Position numbers and translations under genes: made by a program. A DNA stretch of 64,000 nt, taken from assembly GCF_002209555.1 (NCBI RefSeq), contig NZ_NJIF01000001.1, forward strand, positions 992,001-1,056,000, written 5' to 3'. Under the pieces are notes generated by a model. That model had not been told where the DNA came from and did no database searches. It saw only the letters and a program-made list of their open reading frames with translations. Below are positions 29,212 through 38,454 of the stretch, piece after piece. This stretch comes from Achromobacter insolitus (lineage in GTDB: Bacteria; Pseudomonadota; Gammaproteobacteria; Burkholderiales; Burkholderiaceae_B). Positions within the stretch are counted from its first letter, which is position 1. The number at the start of each line of letters is the position of its first letter.

Positions 29212-30783
29212 TCAGTCAACCTTGACCCAATCGGCAACGAGGCGATTGTCGGCACGGTGGATGACCGTGACGTTCTTGCGCATGGCCCAGGGAATGACCT
29301 GGTCGTGCAGCGGGATGTGGCCGAAGTCCTTGGCGTGCCCTTGCAGCACGGTAATGATGTCCGCGTCGCGCTTGGCCGGGTCGGTTTCCGTCTTGATCCG
29401 GTCGATGATGACGTCCAGTTCCTTGTTGCTGTAGTTGCCCAGGTTGTACATGCCGTCCGCGCCCTCGCCCTTGGTGCGGATCAGGTTCTGCAACGTGTAC
29501 ATGGCGTCGAACGTGGGCACGCCCCAGCCGAACAGGAAGGCGCTGGTGTCGAACGACTGCACCTTGGGGAAGTAGGTGGAACGGGGCATGGCGTTCAGCG
29601 TGGCCTTCACGCCCACCTTGGCCCACATGCCGACCACCGCCTGGCAGATGGCTTCGTCGTTGATGTAGCGGTTGTTGGGGCAATCCAGCGTGAAGTTCAG
29701 GGTGCCGTCGTAGCCGGCGTCCTTAAGCAGGGCGCGGGACTTTTCGGGATCGTAGGGCACGCGCGCTTGCAACTGCTGCGCCCAGCCGTGCACCTGCGGT
29801 GCGATCATCGTGCCGGTGGGCGCGGACAGGCCGCGCATCACGGCGCGCTTGATCGCGTCCACGTCGATCGCGCGGTACAGCGCCTCGCGCACGCGGATGT
29901 CCTGGAACGGGTTCTTGCCCTTGATGTTGGAGTACTGCAGTTCCGGACGCTTCTGGTCCAGGCCCAGGTAGATGGTGCGGTACTCGTTGCCTTCCACAAC
30001 CTTGGCGGACTGGCGCAGGCGATCCAGGTCCTGCGCGGCCGGATCCAGCACGAAGTCGATTTCGCCGGACAGCAGCGCCGCGGTACGGGTGGCGTTCTGC
30101 TTGATCGGGGTGAACACGACTTCGGTCACATTGCCGACCTTGCCGGCCTTGTTCCACCAGTCCTTGTTTTCCTCGAACACCGTGCGCACGTCCACTTCGC
30201 GCGACTTCAGCTTGTAAGGGCCGGTGCCGTTGGTGTTGCGCGCGGCGTAGGTCTCTTCCTTGTTGACGAAGTCCTGCGGCTTGGCGACATTGTTCTTTTC
30301 CGACCAGGCCTTGTTCATGATGAACACGTTGGTCAGCTGGCGCAGCAGCACCGGGTTGGGCGCCGAGGTCTCGATCTCGACCGTCAGGTCGTCGATCTTG
30401 CGGGCTTCCTTGATGCCGGTGGTGTAGGCCTTGTAGTTCGAGGTGGGCGCCATGGCGCGGTGGATCGAAAACACCACGTCGTCGGCGGTGAAGGCGGCGC
30501 CGTCATGGAACTTCACGCCGGGACGCAGCTTGAAGCGGTACAGCGTGGGCGAAACCTGCTCCCATTCCGTCGCCAGGCGGGGGTTGACCTTGAAGGACTT
30601 GTCATAGTCCACCAGCGGTTCGTAGACGTAGCTGTTGGCGGCGATCGTCATGCCTTCGTTCTGCGAGTGCGGGTCGAAGGTGAGGATGTCGCCCTGGGCA
30701 GCCCAGCGGAAGGTCTTGGCCTGCCCGATCGAGGGCACGGCGACGGCGGCGGCGATCGCGATAGCAATCAAAGTGCGGCGCAT
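29212..30783 (-). CDS. periplasmic solute-binding protein of an Opp/Dpp-type ABC transporter (SBP family 5)
   Basis: This 523-residue exported protein starts at the ATG at 30783, preceded by a good ribosome site (CAGGAG). The frame continuing to 31107 is not part of the gene. A signal peptide (MRRTLIAIAIAAAVAVPSIG) ends near AQA-like small residues (GQA-KTFRW). Family 5 features include LTFDPHSQNEGMTIAANSYVYEPL and the YRFKLRPGVKFHDGAAFTADDVVFSIHR block. It heads the five-gene minus-strand operon. The family binds peptides, nickel, heme or opines, so the ligand is open. Confidence 0.92.
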   Translation of the reverse strand: MRRTLIAIAIAAAVAVPSIGQAKTFRWAAQGDILTFDPHSQNEGMTIAANSYVYEPLVDYDKSFKVNPRLATEWEQVSPTLYRFKLRPGVKFHDGAAFTADDVVFSIHRAMAPTSNYKAYTTGIKEARKIDDLTVEIETSAPNPVLLRQLTNVFIMNKAWSEKNNVAKPQDFVNKEETYAARNTNGTGPYKLKSREVDVRTVFEENKDWWNKAGKVGNVTEVVFTPIKQNATRTAALLSGEIDFVLDPAAQDLDRLRQSAKVVEGNEYRTIYLGLDQKRPELQYSNIKGKNPFQDIRVREALYRAIDVDAIKRAVMRGLSAPTGTMIAPQVHGWAQQLQARVPYDPEKSRALLKDAGYDGTLNFTLDCPNNRYINDEAICQAVVGMWAKVGVKATLNAMPRSTYFPKVQSFDTSAFLFGWGVPTFDAMYTLQNLIRTKGEGADGMYNLGNYSNKELDVIIDRIKTETDPAKRDADIITVLQGHAKDFGHIPLHDQVIPWAMRKNVTVIHRADNRLVADWVKVD

Positions 30784-30968
30784 AGGTTTACTCCTGACTG
30801 TAATCTGAATACCGGCGCGATATTGCCTAGGCGCAAGACCTCCGTCAATTGAGGGTTTATGCGTACCGTAGGCGGTTTTCACAGAGGGAGAACCAATTGG
30901 GGACACATAAGCTTGTAACAAAATAATCGAAGTAAACAGTGTTGGACATGCGGCCCGCCCCCGCCCGG

Positions 30969-31466
30969 CTACTCCTCGTCCGGCGTCGCCAATTCCAGCG
31001 GCACGTGCTCCGTCATCAGCACCTCCAGCATGTCGATCAACATCGCGGCCTTTTCTTCGCCAAAAGGAGCGAGCACGGCCTTCTGATGCTGCAAGGCCTG
31101 GTCGCACAGCGAGGCGATCAGGTTGCTGCCCTTGGCGGTGATGCAGACCCGGGTCTGCCGCCGGTCAGCCCGCACGCCGGTACGCGCCACCAGCCCTTCG
31201 GCTTCCATGCGCTGCACCACTTTGCTTAAGGTGGGCTGCTTGGTGATGGCCAGCACCGCCAGCGTGCCTATGGTTTCGCCCGCGCTGCCCTGCAGGCTGG
31301 CCAGCACCCGCCATTCGGTCACCGACAGGCCGGCCGCCTTCACCTGCAGATGGAATTCCGCCGAAATGCGCTGGCTGGCCTGCGCCAGCAGGTAGGCCAG
31401 ATAACCATCGACGAAGCGCGCGTTGTGCGCCGCCGCGTCCGTGTCCCGCTGCTTGTCCAACCGCAT
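30969..31466 (-). CDS. MarR-family transcriptional regulator
   Basis: The 165-residue winged-helix protein starts at the ATG at 31466 (MRLDKQRDTD); earlier in-frame starts would add an unstructured leader. The core has LSVTEWRVLASLQGSAGETIGTLAVLAITKQPTLSKVVQRMEAEGLVARTG (helices and wing) and RADRRQTRVCITAKG, the MarR beta-wing. It is divergent from the indolepyruvate oxidoreductase gene and lies upstream of, and on the same strand as, the Opp/Dpp-type operon. It is a likely repressor of the 31.8-49 kb catabolic genes, released by an aromatic ligand (inference). Confidence 0.92.
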   Translation of the reverse strand: MRLDKQRDTDAAAHNARFVDGYLAYLLAQASQRISAEFHLQVKAAGLSVTEWRVLASLQGSAGETIGTLAVLAITKQPTLSKVVQRMEAEGLVARTGVRADRRQTRVCITAKGSNLIASLCDQALQHQKAVLAPFGEEKAAMLIDMLEVLMTEHVPLELATPDEE

Positions 31467-31672
31467 GTTGCTTAGCTCCCACGCACCGGAATACAGGGCC
31501 TGTGCCGGCCCGACGAAATGCGCATTGCACCACGGTGGCGCAACGGCGCGCCATGATGTGTCGCAATGCTGTTGCGCAGCACAGGGTATACCCCGAATCG
31601 CAACCCGTTTTTGCACCACCACAGCGCCGCCGGGGCGCTGTGAACTAGAGAACAACGAGTATATACGTCATT

Positions 31673-31733
31673 GTTTTAGCGTGATATTTTTTGTTTTCCA
31701 TGAAATTTCATCTTTTTTGTTGACAGCTAAAAC
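31673..31733. promoter_or_regulatory. inverted repeat GTTTTAGC / GCTAAAAC, candidate MarR operator
   Basis: GTTTTAGC (31673-31680) and its exact complement GCTAAAAC (31726-31733) flank the palindrome TGAAATTTCA (31701-31710). The right arm lies inside the spacer of the promoter at 31720-31748, so a bound dimer would block RNA polymerase. Assignment to the adjacent MarR protein is inferred from position. Confidence 0.45.
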
Positions 31734-31748
31734 GTTGACTCCTAAAGT
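31720..31748 (+). promoter_or_regulatory. predicted sigma-70 promoter of the catabolic series
   Basis: A consensus -35 box TTGACA (31720-31725), a 17-base spacer and a -10 box TAAAGT (31743-31748, four of six matches) lie 88 bases before the start of the indolepyruvate oxidoreductase alpha gene. Spacing and the perfect -35 box make this the best promoter in the window. Confidence 0.65.
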
Positions 31749-31836
31749 ATTTTTAAGACGAGATTTTCCTGACGTGACGATGCTGCGCAGCAGCAACCAT
31801 TGAGGACCCGCAGGCCGGGCCGCGAAGGAGTGCCAG

Positions 31837-34056
31837 ATGGCTGAAAGGTCTTTCAAGAAAGAAGTCCAGCAGTTGCGCATCGGCGCGGGCGAAGAGTTCC
31901 GCGGCGAAGGCATTCTTGCGGTCACCAAGGCCTTGCTGCAATCGGGCGTGGGTTACGTCGCGGGCTACCAGGGTTCGCCGATCTCGCACCTGATGGACGT
32001 GCTGGCCGATGCCAACGACATCCTCCAGGAACTGGGCGTGCACTTCGAGGCCAGCGCCTCCGAAGCCACGGCGGCGGCCACGCTGGCGGCCTCGGTCATA
32101 TACCCCATTCGTGGCGCCGTCACCTGGAAGTCCACCGTGGGCACCAACGTGGCGTCCGACGCCCTGGCCAACCTGGCCTCTGGCGGCGTCACGGGCGGCG
32201 CGCTCGTCATCGTGGGCGAAGACTATGGCGAAGGCTCGTCCATCATGCAGGAACGCTCGCACGCGTTCGCCATGAAATCGCAGATCTGGCTGCTGGACCC
32301 TCGCCCCAATCTGGAAAGCATGGTCAAGGCGGTGGAAGACGGCTTCGAACTGTCCGAGGCCAGCAAGACGCCGGTGATGCTGCAGCTACGCATCCGCGGC
32401 TGCCACGTGCACGGCCGCTTCGTCGCCAAGGAAAACAAGCGCCCTGCCTTCACGTTGGCGCAGGCCCTGGAAAGCCCGGCGCGCGACACCAGCCGAATCG
32501 TGCTGCCGCCGGCCTCCTTCCTGCACGAGCAGGAAAAAATCAAGGACCGCTGGCCTGCCGCCATCCGCTACATCAAAGAGCACAAGCTCAACGAACACTT
32601 CGACGGCGACCAGGACGATATCGGACTGATCCTGCAGGGCGGACTCTACAACGGGGTGATCCGCGCACTGCAATTGCTGGGCCTGGCGGACAATTTCGGC
32701 AACAGCCGCATTCCGCTGTATGTCATGAACGTGACCTACCCGGTCATCGAGGACGAAGTCATCGACTTCTGCCGCGGCAAGCGCGCCGTGCTGCTGCTGG
32801 AGGAAGGCCAGCCCGACTACATCGAGCAGAACCTGCACGCCGTGCTGCGCCGCGCCGGCATCAATACCCACCTGTCCGGCAAGGACGTCCTGCCGATGGC
32901 GGGCGAATACACCACCCAGGTCATGCGCGACGGCCTGCGCGAATTCCTCAAACGGCAGCGCCCGGAATCGCTGCAAACGCACCCAGCCGCCGCAGCCGAC
33001 GCCCCGGCGGAACGCCAACTGCAGATCACCGAGGTGGCGCGTCCCAAGCCTGCCCGCCCTGCCGAACAGCCCATTACCTTCCACAAGCATGTCGAGGGCC
33101 TGGCCGCCGTGGTGCCGCCGCGGCCCGCCGGCTTCTGTACGGGCTGTCCGGAAAGGCCGATTTTCTCGGCCCTGACCCTGGCGCAGGAAACACTGGGCCA
33201 GCACCATATTTCGTGCGACATCGGCTGCCACCTGTTCTCGATCCTGCCGCCCTTCAACCTGGGCGCCACCACCATGGGCTATGGCCTGGGGGCCTCGAGC
33301 GCGGCGGCCTTCAACGTGCCGGCGGCCAAACGCCCCATCTCCATCATGGGCGACGGCGGCTTCTGGCATAACGGCCTGTCTTCGGGCATCGGCAACGCGG
33401 TATTCAACAAGTATGACGGCGTCATCGTCATCGTCGACAACTTCTACGCCTCGGCCACCGGCGGCCAGGACATCCTGTCCTCGCGCGCCGAAAACCCGGA
33501 CCGATCGACCAACAACCCCATCGATCAGGCCGTGCGCGGCGTGGGCGTGAAGTGGGTGCGCACGCTGGACCGCACCTATGACGTGGCCAAGGTGCGCGCC
33601 ACCATCGAAGAGGCCCTGACCACTGACGTCAAGGGTCCCAAGGTCATCATTGCGCAGTCGGAATGCATGCTGAACAAGCAGCGCCGCGTCAAGCCGCTGT
33701 TCAATAAGGCAGTGAAGGAAGGCAAGCGGGTGGTGAAGGAACGTTTCGGCGTGGACCCGGACGTGTGCACGGGCGACCACGCCTGCATCCGCCTGTCGGG
33801 CTGCCCCTCACTGACGGTCAAGGACAGCGGCGATCCCCTGAAGGAAGACCCGGTGGCGCACGTGGAAAGCAGCTGCGTGGGCTGCGGCAATTGCGGTGAA
33901 GTCGCCCATGCCGCCGTGCTCTGCCCGTCTTTCTATCGCGCCGACATCGTCCACAACCCCACGGGCCGCGACCGCTTCCTGGCACGCGTGCGCACCGCCG
34001 TCATCGGCTTCCTGCAACGGCGCCGCGCCGCGCGCCTGGCTCACCACGCCCTCTGA
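31837..34056 (+). CDS. indolepyruvate ferredoxin oxidoreductase, alpha-type subunit (IorA-like)
   Basis: The 739-residue protein belongs to the 2-oxoacid:ferredoxin oxidoreductases that convert aryl pyruvates to aryl-acetyl-CoA. The N-terminal domain (about 8 to 200) has the YQGSPISHLMD region. The thiamine-diphosphate domain (about 425 to 620) carries FCTGCPERP, DIGCH, GDGGFWH and DNFYASATGGQ. The C-terminal iron-sulfur region has Cys in CTGDHACIRLSGC and CVGCGNCGEVAHAAVLCP, the form typical of aerobic proteobacterial members. Ribosome site GAAGGAG precedes the ATG at 31837. The beta subunit is 13 bases downstream. Substrate is inferred from family only. Confidence 0.9.
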   Translation: MAERSFKKEVQQLRIGAGEEFRGEGILAVTKALLQSGVGYVAGYQGSPISHLMDVLADANDILQELGVHFEASASEATAAATLAASVIYPIRGAVTWKSTVGTNVASDALANLASGGVTGGALVIVGEDYGEGSSIMQERSHAFAMKSQIWLLDPRPNLESMVKAVEDGFELSEASKTPVMLQLRIRGCHVHGRFVAKENKRPAFTLAQALESPARDTSRIVLPPASFLHEQEKIKDRWPAAIRYIKEHKLNEHFDGDQDDIGLILQGGLYNGVIRALQLLGLADNFGNSRIPLYVMNVTYPVIEDEVIDFCRGKRAVLLLEEGQPDYIEQNLHAVLRRAGINTHLSGKDVLPMAGEYTTQVMRDGLREFLKRQRPESLQTHPAAAADAPAERQLQITEVARPKPARPAEQPITFHKHVEGLAAVVPPRPAGFCTGCPERPIFSALTLAQETLGQHHISCDIGCHLFSILPPFNLGATTMGYGLGASSAAAFNVPAAKRPISIMGDGGFWHNGLSSGIGNAVFNKYDGVIVIVDNFYASATGGQDILSSRAENPDRSTNNPIDQAVRGVGVKWVRTLDRTYDVAKVRATIEEALTTDVKGPKVIIAQSECMLNKQRRVKPLFNKAVKEGKRVVKERFGVDPDVCTGDHACIRLSGCPSLTVKDSGDPLKEDPVAHVESSCVGCGNCGEVAHAAVLCPSFYRADIVHNPTGRDRFLARVRTAVIGFLQRRRAARLAHHAL

Positions 34057-34069
34057 GGACACCAGTTCC

Positions 34070-35614
34070 ATGAACCCGGCCGTTATGCAACAAGGCAACC
34101 CGATCAAGATCGCCATTCTCGCCATGGGCGGCCAGGGCGGCGGCGTGCTGGCCGACTGGATCGTCGACATGGCCGAGCACGCCGGCTGGTGGGCCCAGAC
34201 CACCTCGGTGCCGGGCGTGGCCCAACGCACCGGCGCCACCATCTATTACCTGGAACTGCTGCCCGAAGCCGAAGTTCGGCGCGCGGGCAAGCAGCCCGCG
34301 CTGGCTCTGATGCCTACGCCGGGCGACGTGGACCTGGTGGTGGCGGCCGAACTGATGGAGGGCGGCCGCGCCATCCAGCGCGGGCTGGTCACGCCAGAAC
34401 GCACCGTGCTGCTTACCTCGTCGCACCGCAGCTACGCGGTGAGCGAAAAGTCCGCGCCAGGCAATGGCATCGCCGACCCGAACAAGGTGCTGGAGGCGGG
34501 CCGCGCCGCGGCCAAGCGCTTTCTGTGCTTCGATCTGCAAGACCTGGCCGACCGCGCCGGCAGCGTCATCAGCGCCAGCCTGTTCGGCGCGGTGGCCGGC
34601 AGCGGCGCCCTGCCGTTCTCGCGCGACGATTTCGAAGCCACGGTGCGGCGCGCCGGCCTGGGCGTGGAAGCCAGCCTGCGCGCCTTTGCGCTGGGCTACG
34701 AGTCCGCAGACCAGGCGCCCGCGCAGCCTGCCCCCATCGACCTGGCGCGCCCGGTGCCCGCGGTGCCTGAGCGCGCCGCCAGCCCCAAGGCGCAAGCCCT
34801 GCTGGATACGATCAAGCGCGACTTTCCTGCCTGTGCCCAACCCATGCTGGCCGTGGGCGTGCGCCGCCAGATCGAATTCCAGGACCTGGCCTACGCCACC
34901 GAATACCTGCGCCGCATGAAGGCGATCCGCGACCTGGACGCCGCCCATGGCGGGGAAGCCCGGCAATGGGCCCTGACCTGTGCCGCCGCGCGCTATGTGG
35001 CCACGGCCATGGCCTACGACGACGTAATCCGCGTCGCCGACCTGAAAACCCGCGGCGCGCGTTTTGACCGCGTGCGCCAGGAAGTGGGCGCGCGCGCGGA
35101 CCAACTGGTCTACACCACCGAGTTCATGCACCCGCGCCTGGAAGAGATCTGCGGCACCTTGCCCGCCGGACTGGGACGCTGGCTCGAAGGTTCCAAGGTG
35201 TTCGGCGGCTTCGTCGAACGTCGCCTGGGCCGTGGCCGCCGCATGCAGAGCGGCACGCTGGGCGGCTTCCTGATGCTGTACACGCTGGCCGGCATGCGGC
35301 GTTTCCGCCGCAGTACGCTGCGCCATCAGGCAGAGGCCGCCGGCCTGGAACAGTGGCTGGACCTGATCGCCAGGCTGGCTCCGCGCGATTACGCGCTGGC
35401 CGTTGAAACCGTCAACTGCCGCCGCCTGGTCAAGGGCTACAGCGACACGCACGTGCGCGGCGGCGGCAAGTACCGCCAGCTGATTGCCGCGGCGGAACAA
35501 CTGGCAGGCAGGCCCGACGCCGCCGACACGCTGCGCTTGCTGCGCGAAACCGCGCTGGCCAATGAGAAATGCGGTCCCATGGAACGCCAGCTGGCTGAAA
35601 AGCTGGCGGCCTGA
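34070..35614 (+). CDS. indolepyruvate oxidoreductase beta-type subunit (IorB-like, long form)
   Basis: The 514-residue protein starts at the ATG at 34070 (MNPAVMQQGNPIK). The N-terminal part (about 13 to 210) is the gamma/catalytic domain of 2-oxoacid oxidoreductases, with AILAMGGQGGGVLADWI and SVPGVAQRTGATIYYLEL. About 300 further residues form the DUF6537-like C-terminal half found in long proteobacterial IorB proteins (ending near HVRGGGKYRQ). Archaeal IorB has only about 200 residues. It is needed with the preceding subunit for activity. The reductase gene follows after 26 bases. Confidence 0.9.
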   Translation: MNPAVMQQGNPIKIAILAMGGQGGGVLADWIVDMAEHAGWWAQTTSVPGVAQRTGATIYYLELLPEAEVRRAGKQPALALMPTPGDVDLVVAAELMEGGRAIQRGLVTPERTVLLTSSHRSYAVSEKSAPGNGIADPNKVLEAGRAAAKRFLCFDLQDLADRAGSVISASLFGAVAGSGALPFSRDDFEATVRRAGLGVEASLRAFALGYESADQAPAQPAPIDLARPVPAVPERAASPKAQALLDTIKRDFPACAQPMLAVGVRRQIEFQDLAYATEYLRRMKAIRDLDAAHGGEARQWALTCAAARYVATAMAYDDVIRVADLKTRGARFDRVRQEVGARADQLVYTTEFMHPRLEEICGTLPAGLGRWLEGSKVFGGFVERRLGRGRRMQSGTLGGFLMLYTLAGMRRFRRSTLRHQAEAAGLEQWLDLIARLAPRDYALAVETVNCRRLVKGYSDTHVRGGGKYRQLIAAAEQLAGRPDAADTLRLLRETALANEKCGPMERQLAEKLAA

Positions 35615-35640
35615 GACCAATACAGATAGGGACAAACGCC

Positions 35641-36618
35641 GTGCAGACATTGAAACTCATCGTCCGGGAAGTCCGGCAGGAATCGCCATTGATCCGTTCG
35701 TTCCGGCTGGCGCGCGAGGACGCCGGCCCGCTGCCCGCCTTCGGCCCGGGCGCGCACCTGAAGGTAACGGTGCCGGGCCTGCGCGAACCGCGCTGCTACT
35801 CACTGGTGCAGCTGGCGCCGGAGGCAGGAAAGTTCGCGCAGCCGGCGGAGTACCGGCTGGGCGTGCGCCTGGAGGAAACCAGCCAGGGCGGATCGCGCCA
35901 CATGCACGCGCTGGCCGAAGGCGACACGCTTACGGTCGAAGGCCCGAAGAACGACTTTCCGCTGCACGAATCACCTGCCGGCGACGAACCCGTGGTGCTG
36001 ATCGCGGGCGGCATCGGCATCACGCCGGTCGCCTCCATGGCCGCCGCGCTGAAGGCGGCCGGCCGCGCCTTCCACTTGCACTACTGCGGCCGCAGCAAGG
36101 ACCAACTGGCCTTCCTGCCCGAGCTCCAGGCCCTGGCCGGCGACGACCTGAGCCTGCATGCCGACGATGACCCCTCCTGCCGCTTCGACCTGCAGGCGCT
36201 GCTGGCGGCGTCCTCGCCGCGTCAGCATCTGTACGTATGCGGCCCCAAGGGCTTGATCGACGCCGTCATCCAGGGAGCCCGCGCGCGCCACTGGCCCGAT
36301 GCGCACATCCATTTCGAACTCTTCGCCACGGCCGCGCCGCAAGCGGGCGACCAGCCCTTCGAGGTCGAGCTGCGCCAGTCCGGCCGGGTGCTGACCATCC
36401 CCGCGGACAAGACCATCGTCGACGTGATGGAAGAGGAAGGCTGCGATCCGATGTTCGACTGTAAACGCGGCGAGTGCGGCGTCTGCCAAGCCACCGTTCT
36501 GGAAGGCGAACCCGACCATCGCGACTACTACCTCTCGGATACCGAGAAGGCCAGCGGCAAGATCATCCAGATCTGCATCTCGCGCGCGAAGTCTGCGCGC
36601 CTGGTGCTGGACCTGTAG
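35641..36618 (+). CDS. PDR/VanB-type oxidoreductase (FMN, NAD, 2Fe-2S)
   Basis: The 325-residue protein starts with GTG at 35641. It passes electrons from NADH through flavin to a C-terminal plant-type ferredoxin domain. The flavin segment RCYSLVQL is followed by the nucleotide-binding GGIGITPVASMAAAL and YVCGPKGLIDAV. The 2Fe-2S cysteines are C274, C279, C282 and C312. This domain order is that of phthalate dioxygenase reductase and VanB. It directly precedes the Rieske oxygenase genes and is presumably their reductase. Confidence 0.92.
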   Translation: MQTLKLIVREVRQESPLIRSFRLAREDAGPLPAFGPGAHLKVTVPGLREPRCYSLVQLAPEAGKFAQPAEYRLGVRLEETSQGGSRHMHALAEGDTLTVEGPKNDFPLHESPAGDEPVVLIAGGIGITPVASMAAALKAAGRAFHLHYCGRSKDQLAFLPELQALAGDDLSLHADDDPSCRFDLQALLAASSPRQHLYVCGPKGLIDAVIQGARARHWPDAHIHFELFATAAPQAGDQPFEVELRQSGRVLTIPADKTIVDVMEEEGCDPMFDCKRGECGVCQATVLEGEPDHRDYYLSDTEKASGKIIQICISRAKSARLVLDL

Positions 36619-36637
36619 CCCGGAAGAAAGCGCAATC

Positions 36638-37957
36638 ATGAGCAAATACCGCGACAATCCCGACGCCATCCGCGCCCTGCTGCGCGACACCGAAGTGCAC
36701 AAGGATCTGTTCATCGACCAGGAACTGTTCGACCTGGAGATGGAACGCTTGTACGCCAACACCTGGGTCTACGTGGGCCATGACAGCCAGGTTCCCAACC
36801 CGGGCGACTACATCACCACCACCGTCGGCAACCAGCCGGTAGTGATGGTGCGCCACAGCGATCGTTCGGTGCGGGTGCTGCACAACCGCTGCCCGCACAA
36901 GGGCACCATGGTGGCGGGCGATGCCTGCGGCAACACAGGCAAGTTCTTCCGCTGCCCCTACCACGCCTGGACCTTCAAGACCGACGGCAGCCTGCTGTCC
37001 ATCCCGCTGAAAAAGGGCTATGAGAACACTGGCCTGGAAAACTGCGAAGCCAGCCAGGGCATGGCCGCCGTGAAGGACGTGAAGAACCATCGCGGCTTTG
37101 TGTTCTGCCGCCTGAACCCCGAGGGCCAATCCTTCGAGGATTTCTTCGGCGAATCGCTCTCCACGCTGGACAACATGGTGGACCGCTCTCCCGAAGGCCG
37201 CCTGGAAGTCGCCGGCGGCGTGCTGCGCTATATGCACCGGTGCAACTGGAAGATGCTGGTCGACAACCAGACCGACACCTGCCATCCGATGGTGGCGCAC
37301 GAGTCCTCGGCGGGCACGGCAGTGAAGGTCTGGGAACAGGCTCCCGAAGGCACGCCCAAGCCCATGGCCGTGGAGTTGTTCGCGCCGTTCATCTCGCCCT
37401 ACGAGTTCTTCGAAAACATGGGCATCCGCGTGTGGGAGAACGGCCATGGCCACACGGGCGTATCCGACTCCATCCATGCCTCCTACTCCGGCATTCCCGG
37501 TTACTGGGACTCCATGGTTGCGGCCTACGGCGAGGAACGCGCCCACCAGATCCTGGGCGACGTGCGCCACAACACCGTGTACTTCCCCAACATCATGGTC
37601 AAGGGCCCGATCCAGACGCTGCGCGTCTTCAAGCCCATTGCCGCGGACCGCACGCTGGTGGAATCCTGGACCTTCCGCCTGGTGGGCGCGCCCGATCTGC
37701 TGCTGGAACGCACACTCATGTACAACCGCCTCATCAACGCGCCGACCTCGGTCGTCGGGCACGACGACCTTGAAATGTACGAGCGCGCGCAGGACGGCCT
37801 GCAGTCACGCGCGCGAGACTGGGTGAACGTGGGCCGTTTGTACTCGCCCGACGAAGTCGGCCAGAAGAACGTCGCCACCAACGGCACCAATGAATGGCAG
37901 ATGCGCAACCAGTACCGCGCATGGGGCCGCTATATGACCGGACCGGAGTCGGTATGA
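36638..37957 (+). CDS. Rieske non-heme iron oxygenase, alpha subunit
   Basis: This 439-residue catalytic subunit of a ring-hydroxylating oxygenase has the Rieske cluster ligands C85, H87 (CPHKGT), C106 and H109 (CPYHAW). The mononuclear iron site shows D213, H216 and H221 in DNQTDTCHPMVAH. It resembles BenA/AntA-type alpha subunits in length and layout. The beta-subunit gene overlaps its stop by four bases (ATGA), confirming an alpha/beta enzyme. With the upstream reductase it forms a two-component system; the ring substrate is unknown. Confidence 0.93.
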   Translation: MSKYRDNPDAIRALLRDTEVHKDLFIDQELFDLEMERLYANTWVYVGHDSQVPNPGDYITTTVGNQPVVMVRHSDRSVRVLHNRCPHKGTMVAGDACGNTGKFFRCPYHAWTFKTDGSLLSIPLKKGYENTGLENCEASQGMAAVKDVKNHRGFVFCRLNPEGQSFEDFFGESLSTLDNMVDRSPEGRLEVAGGVLRYMHRCNWKMLVDNQTDTCHPMVAHESSAGTAVKVWEQAPEGTPKPMAVELFAPFISPYEFFENMGIRVWENGHGHTGVSDSIHASYSGIPGYWDSMVAAYGEERAHQILGDVRHNTVYFPNIMVKGPIQTLRVFKPIAADRTLVESWTFRLVGAPDLLLERTLMYNRLINAPTSVVGHDDLEMYERAQDGLQSRARDWVNVGRLYSPDEVGQKNVATNGTNEWQMRNQYRAWGRYMTGPESV

Positions 37958-38445
37958 GCGCAAGCGACCGCGAGTTGATCGATTTTGTCTACGCCGAGGC
38001 GCGCATGCTCGACGAGCTGCGGTTCGAGGATTGGCTGAACCTGTACACCGACGACGGCTACTACTGGATGCCGCTGGCCCATGGCCAGACCGACCCCAGG
38101 CTGCATGCGTCCCTCATGTACGAGGACAAGCTGCTGCTGCGCGTGCGCGTGGAACGACTGGCGGGCCAACGCACTTTCTCTCAACAGCCCAAGAGCCGCT
38201 GCCATCACCTGCTGCAGGCGCCCACGGTAGAACACGGGCATCCCGACGCCGCGCCTGCCGAAGGCCGCCACGTGGTCCGCACCGCCTTCCATTACGTCGA
38301 AACGCGCCAAGACTCGCAGACGCTGTACGCCGGCTGGGCCACCCACCATCTGGTGGAGCACGACCGCGGACTGCGTATCCGCCTCAAGCGCGTGGACCTC
38401 GTCAATTGCGACGCGGCCTTCGGCAATATCCAATTGTTCATGTAG
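37954..38445 (+). CDS. Rieske oxygenase beta subunit
   Basis: The 163-residue small subunit (SnoaL/NTF2-like fold) starts at the ATG at 37954, overlapping the alpha stop. Features are the N-terminal DFVYAEARMLDELRFEDWLNLYTDDGYYWMPL, a hallmark of aromatic-ring dioxygenase beta subunits, and the C-terminal RVDLVNCDAAFGNIQLFM strand region. It plays a structural and sometimes selectivity role in the alpha3beta3 enzyme. Confidence 0.93.
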   Translation: MSASDRELIDFVYAEARMLDELRFEDWLNLYTDDGYYWMPLAHGQTDPRLHASLMYEDKLLLRVRVERLAGQRTFSQQPKSRCHHLLQAPTVEHGHPDAAPAEGRHVVRTAFHYVETRQDSQTLYAGWATHHLVEHDRGLRIRLKRVDLVNCDAAFGNIQLFM

Positions 38446-38454
38446 GAGCGGCTT

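Larger units (their letters stand above)
31467..31836. other. 370-base divergent intergenic region between MarR and the catabolic genes
   Basis: No gene is supported here. The half next to marR (31467-31650) is GC-rich without clear motifs. The segment 31655-31770 is strikingly AT-rich for this genome and holds the promoter and inverted repeats listed separately, plus a perfect 10-base palindrome TGAAATTTCA at 31701-31710. Confidence 0.7.

Noticed and set aside
30784-31107. N-terminal extension of the Opp/Dpp-type binding protein
   Set aside because: The signal peptide and ribosome site place the start at 30783; the extension is intergenic and overlaps the marR end.
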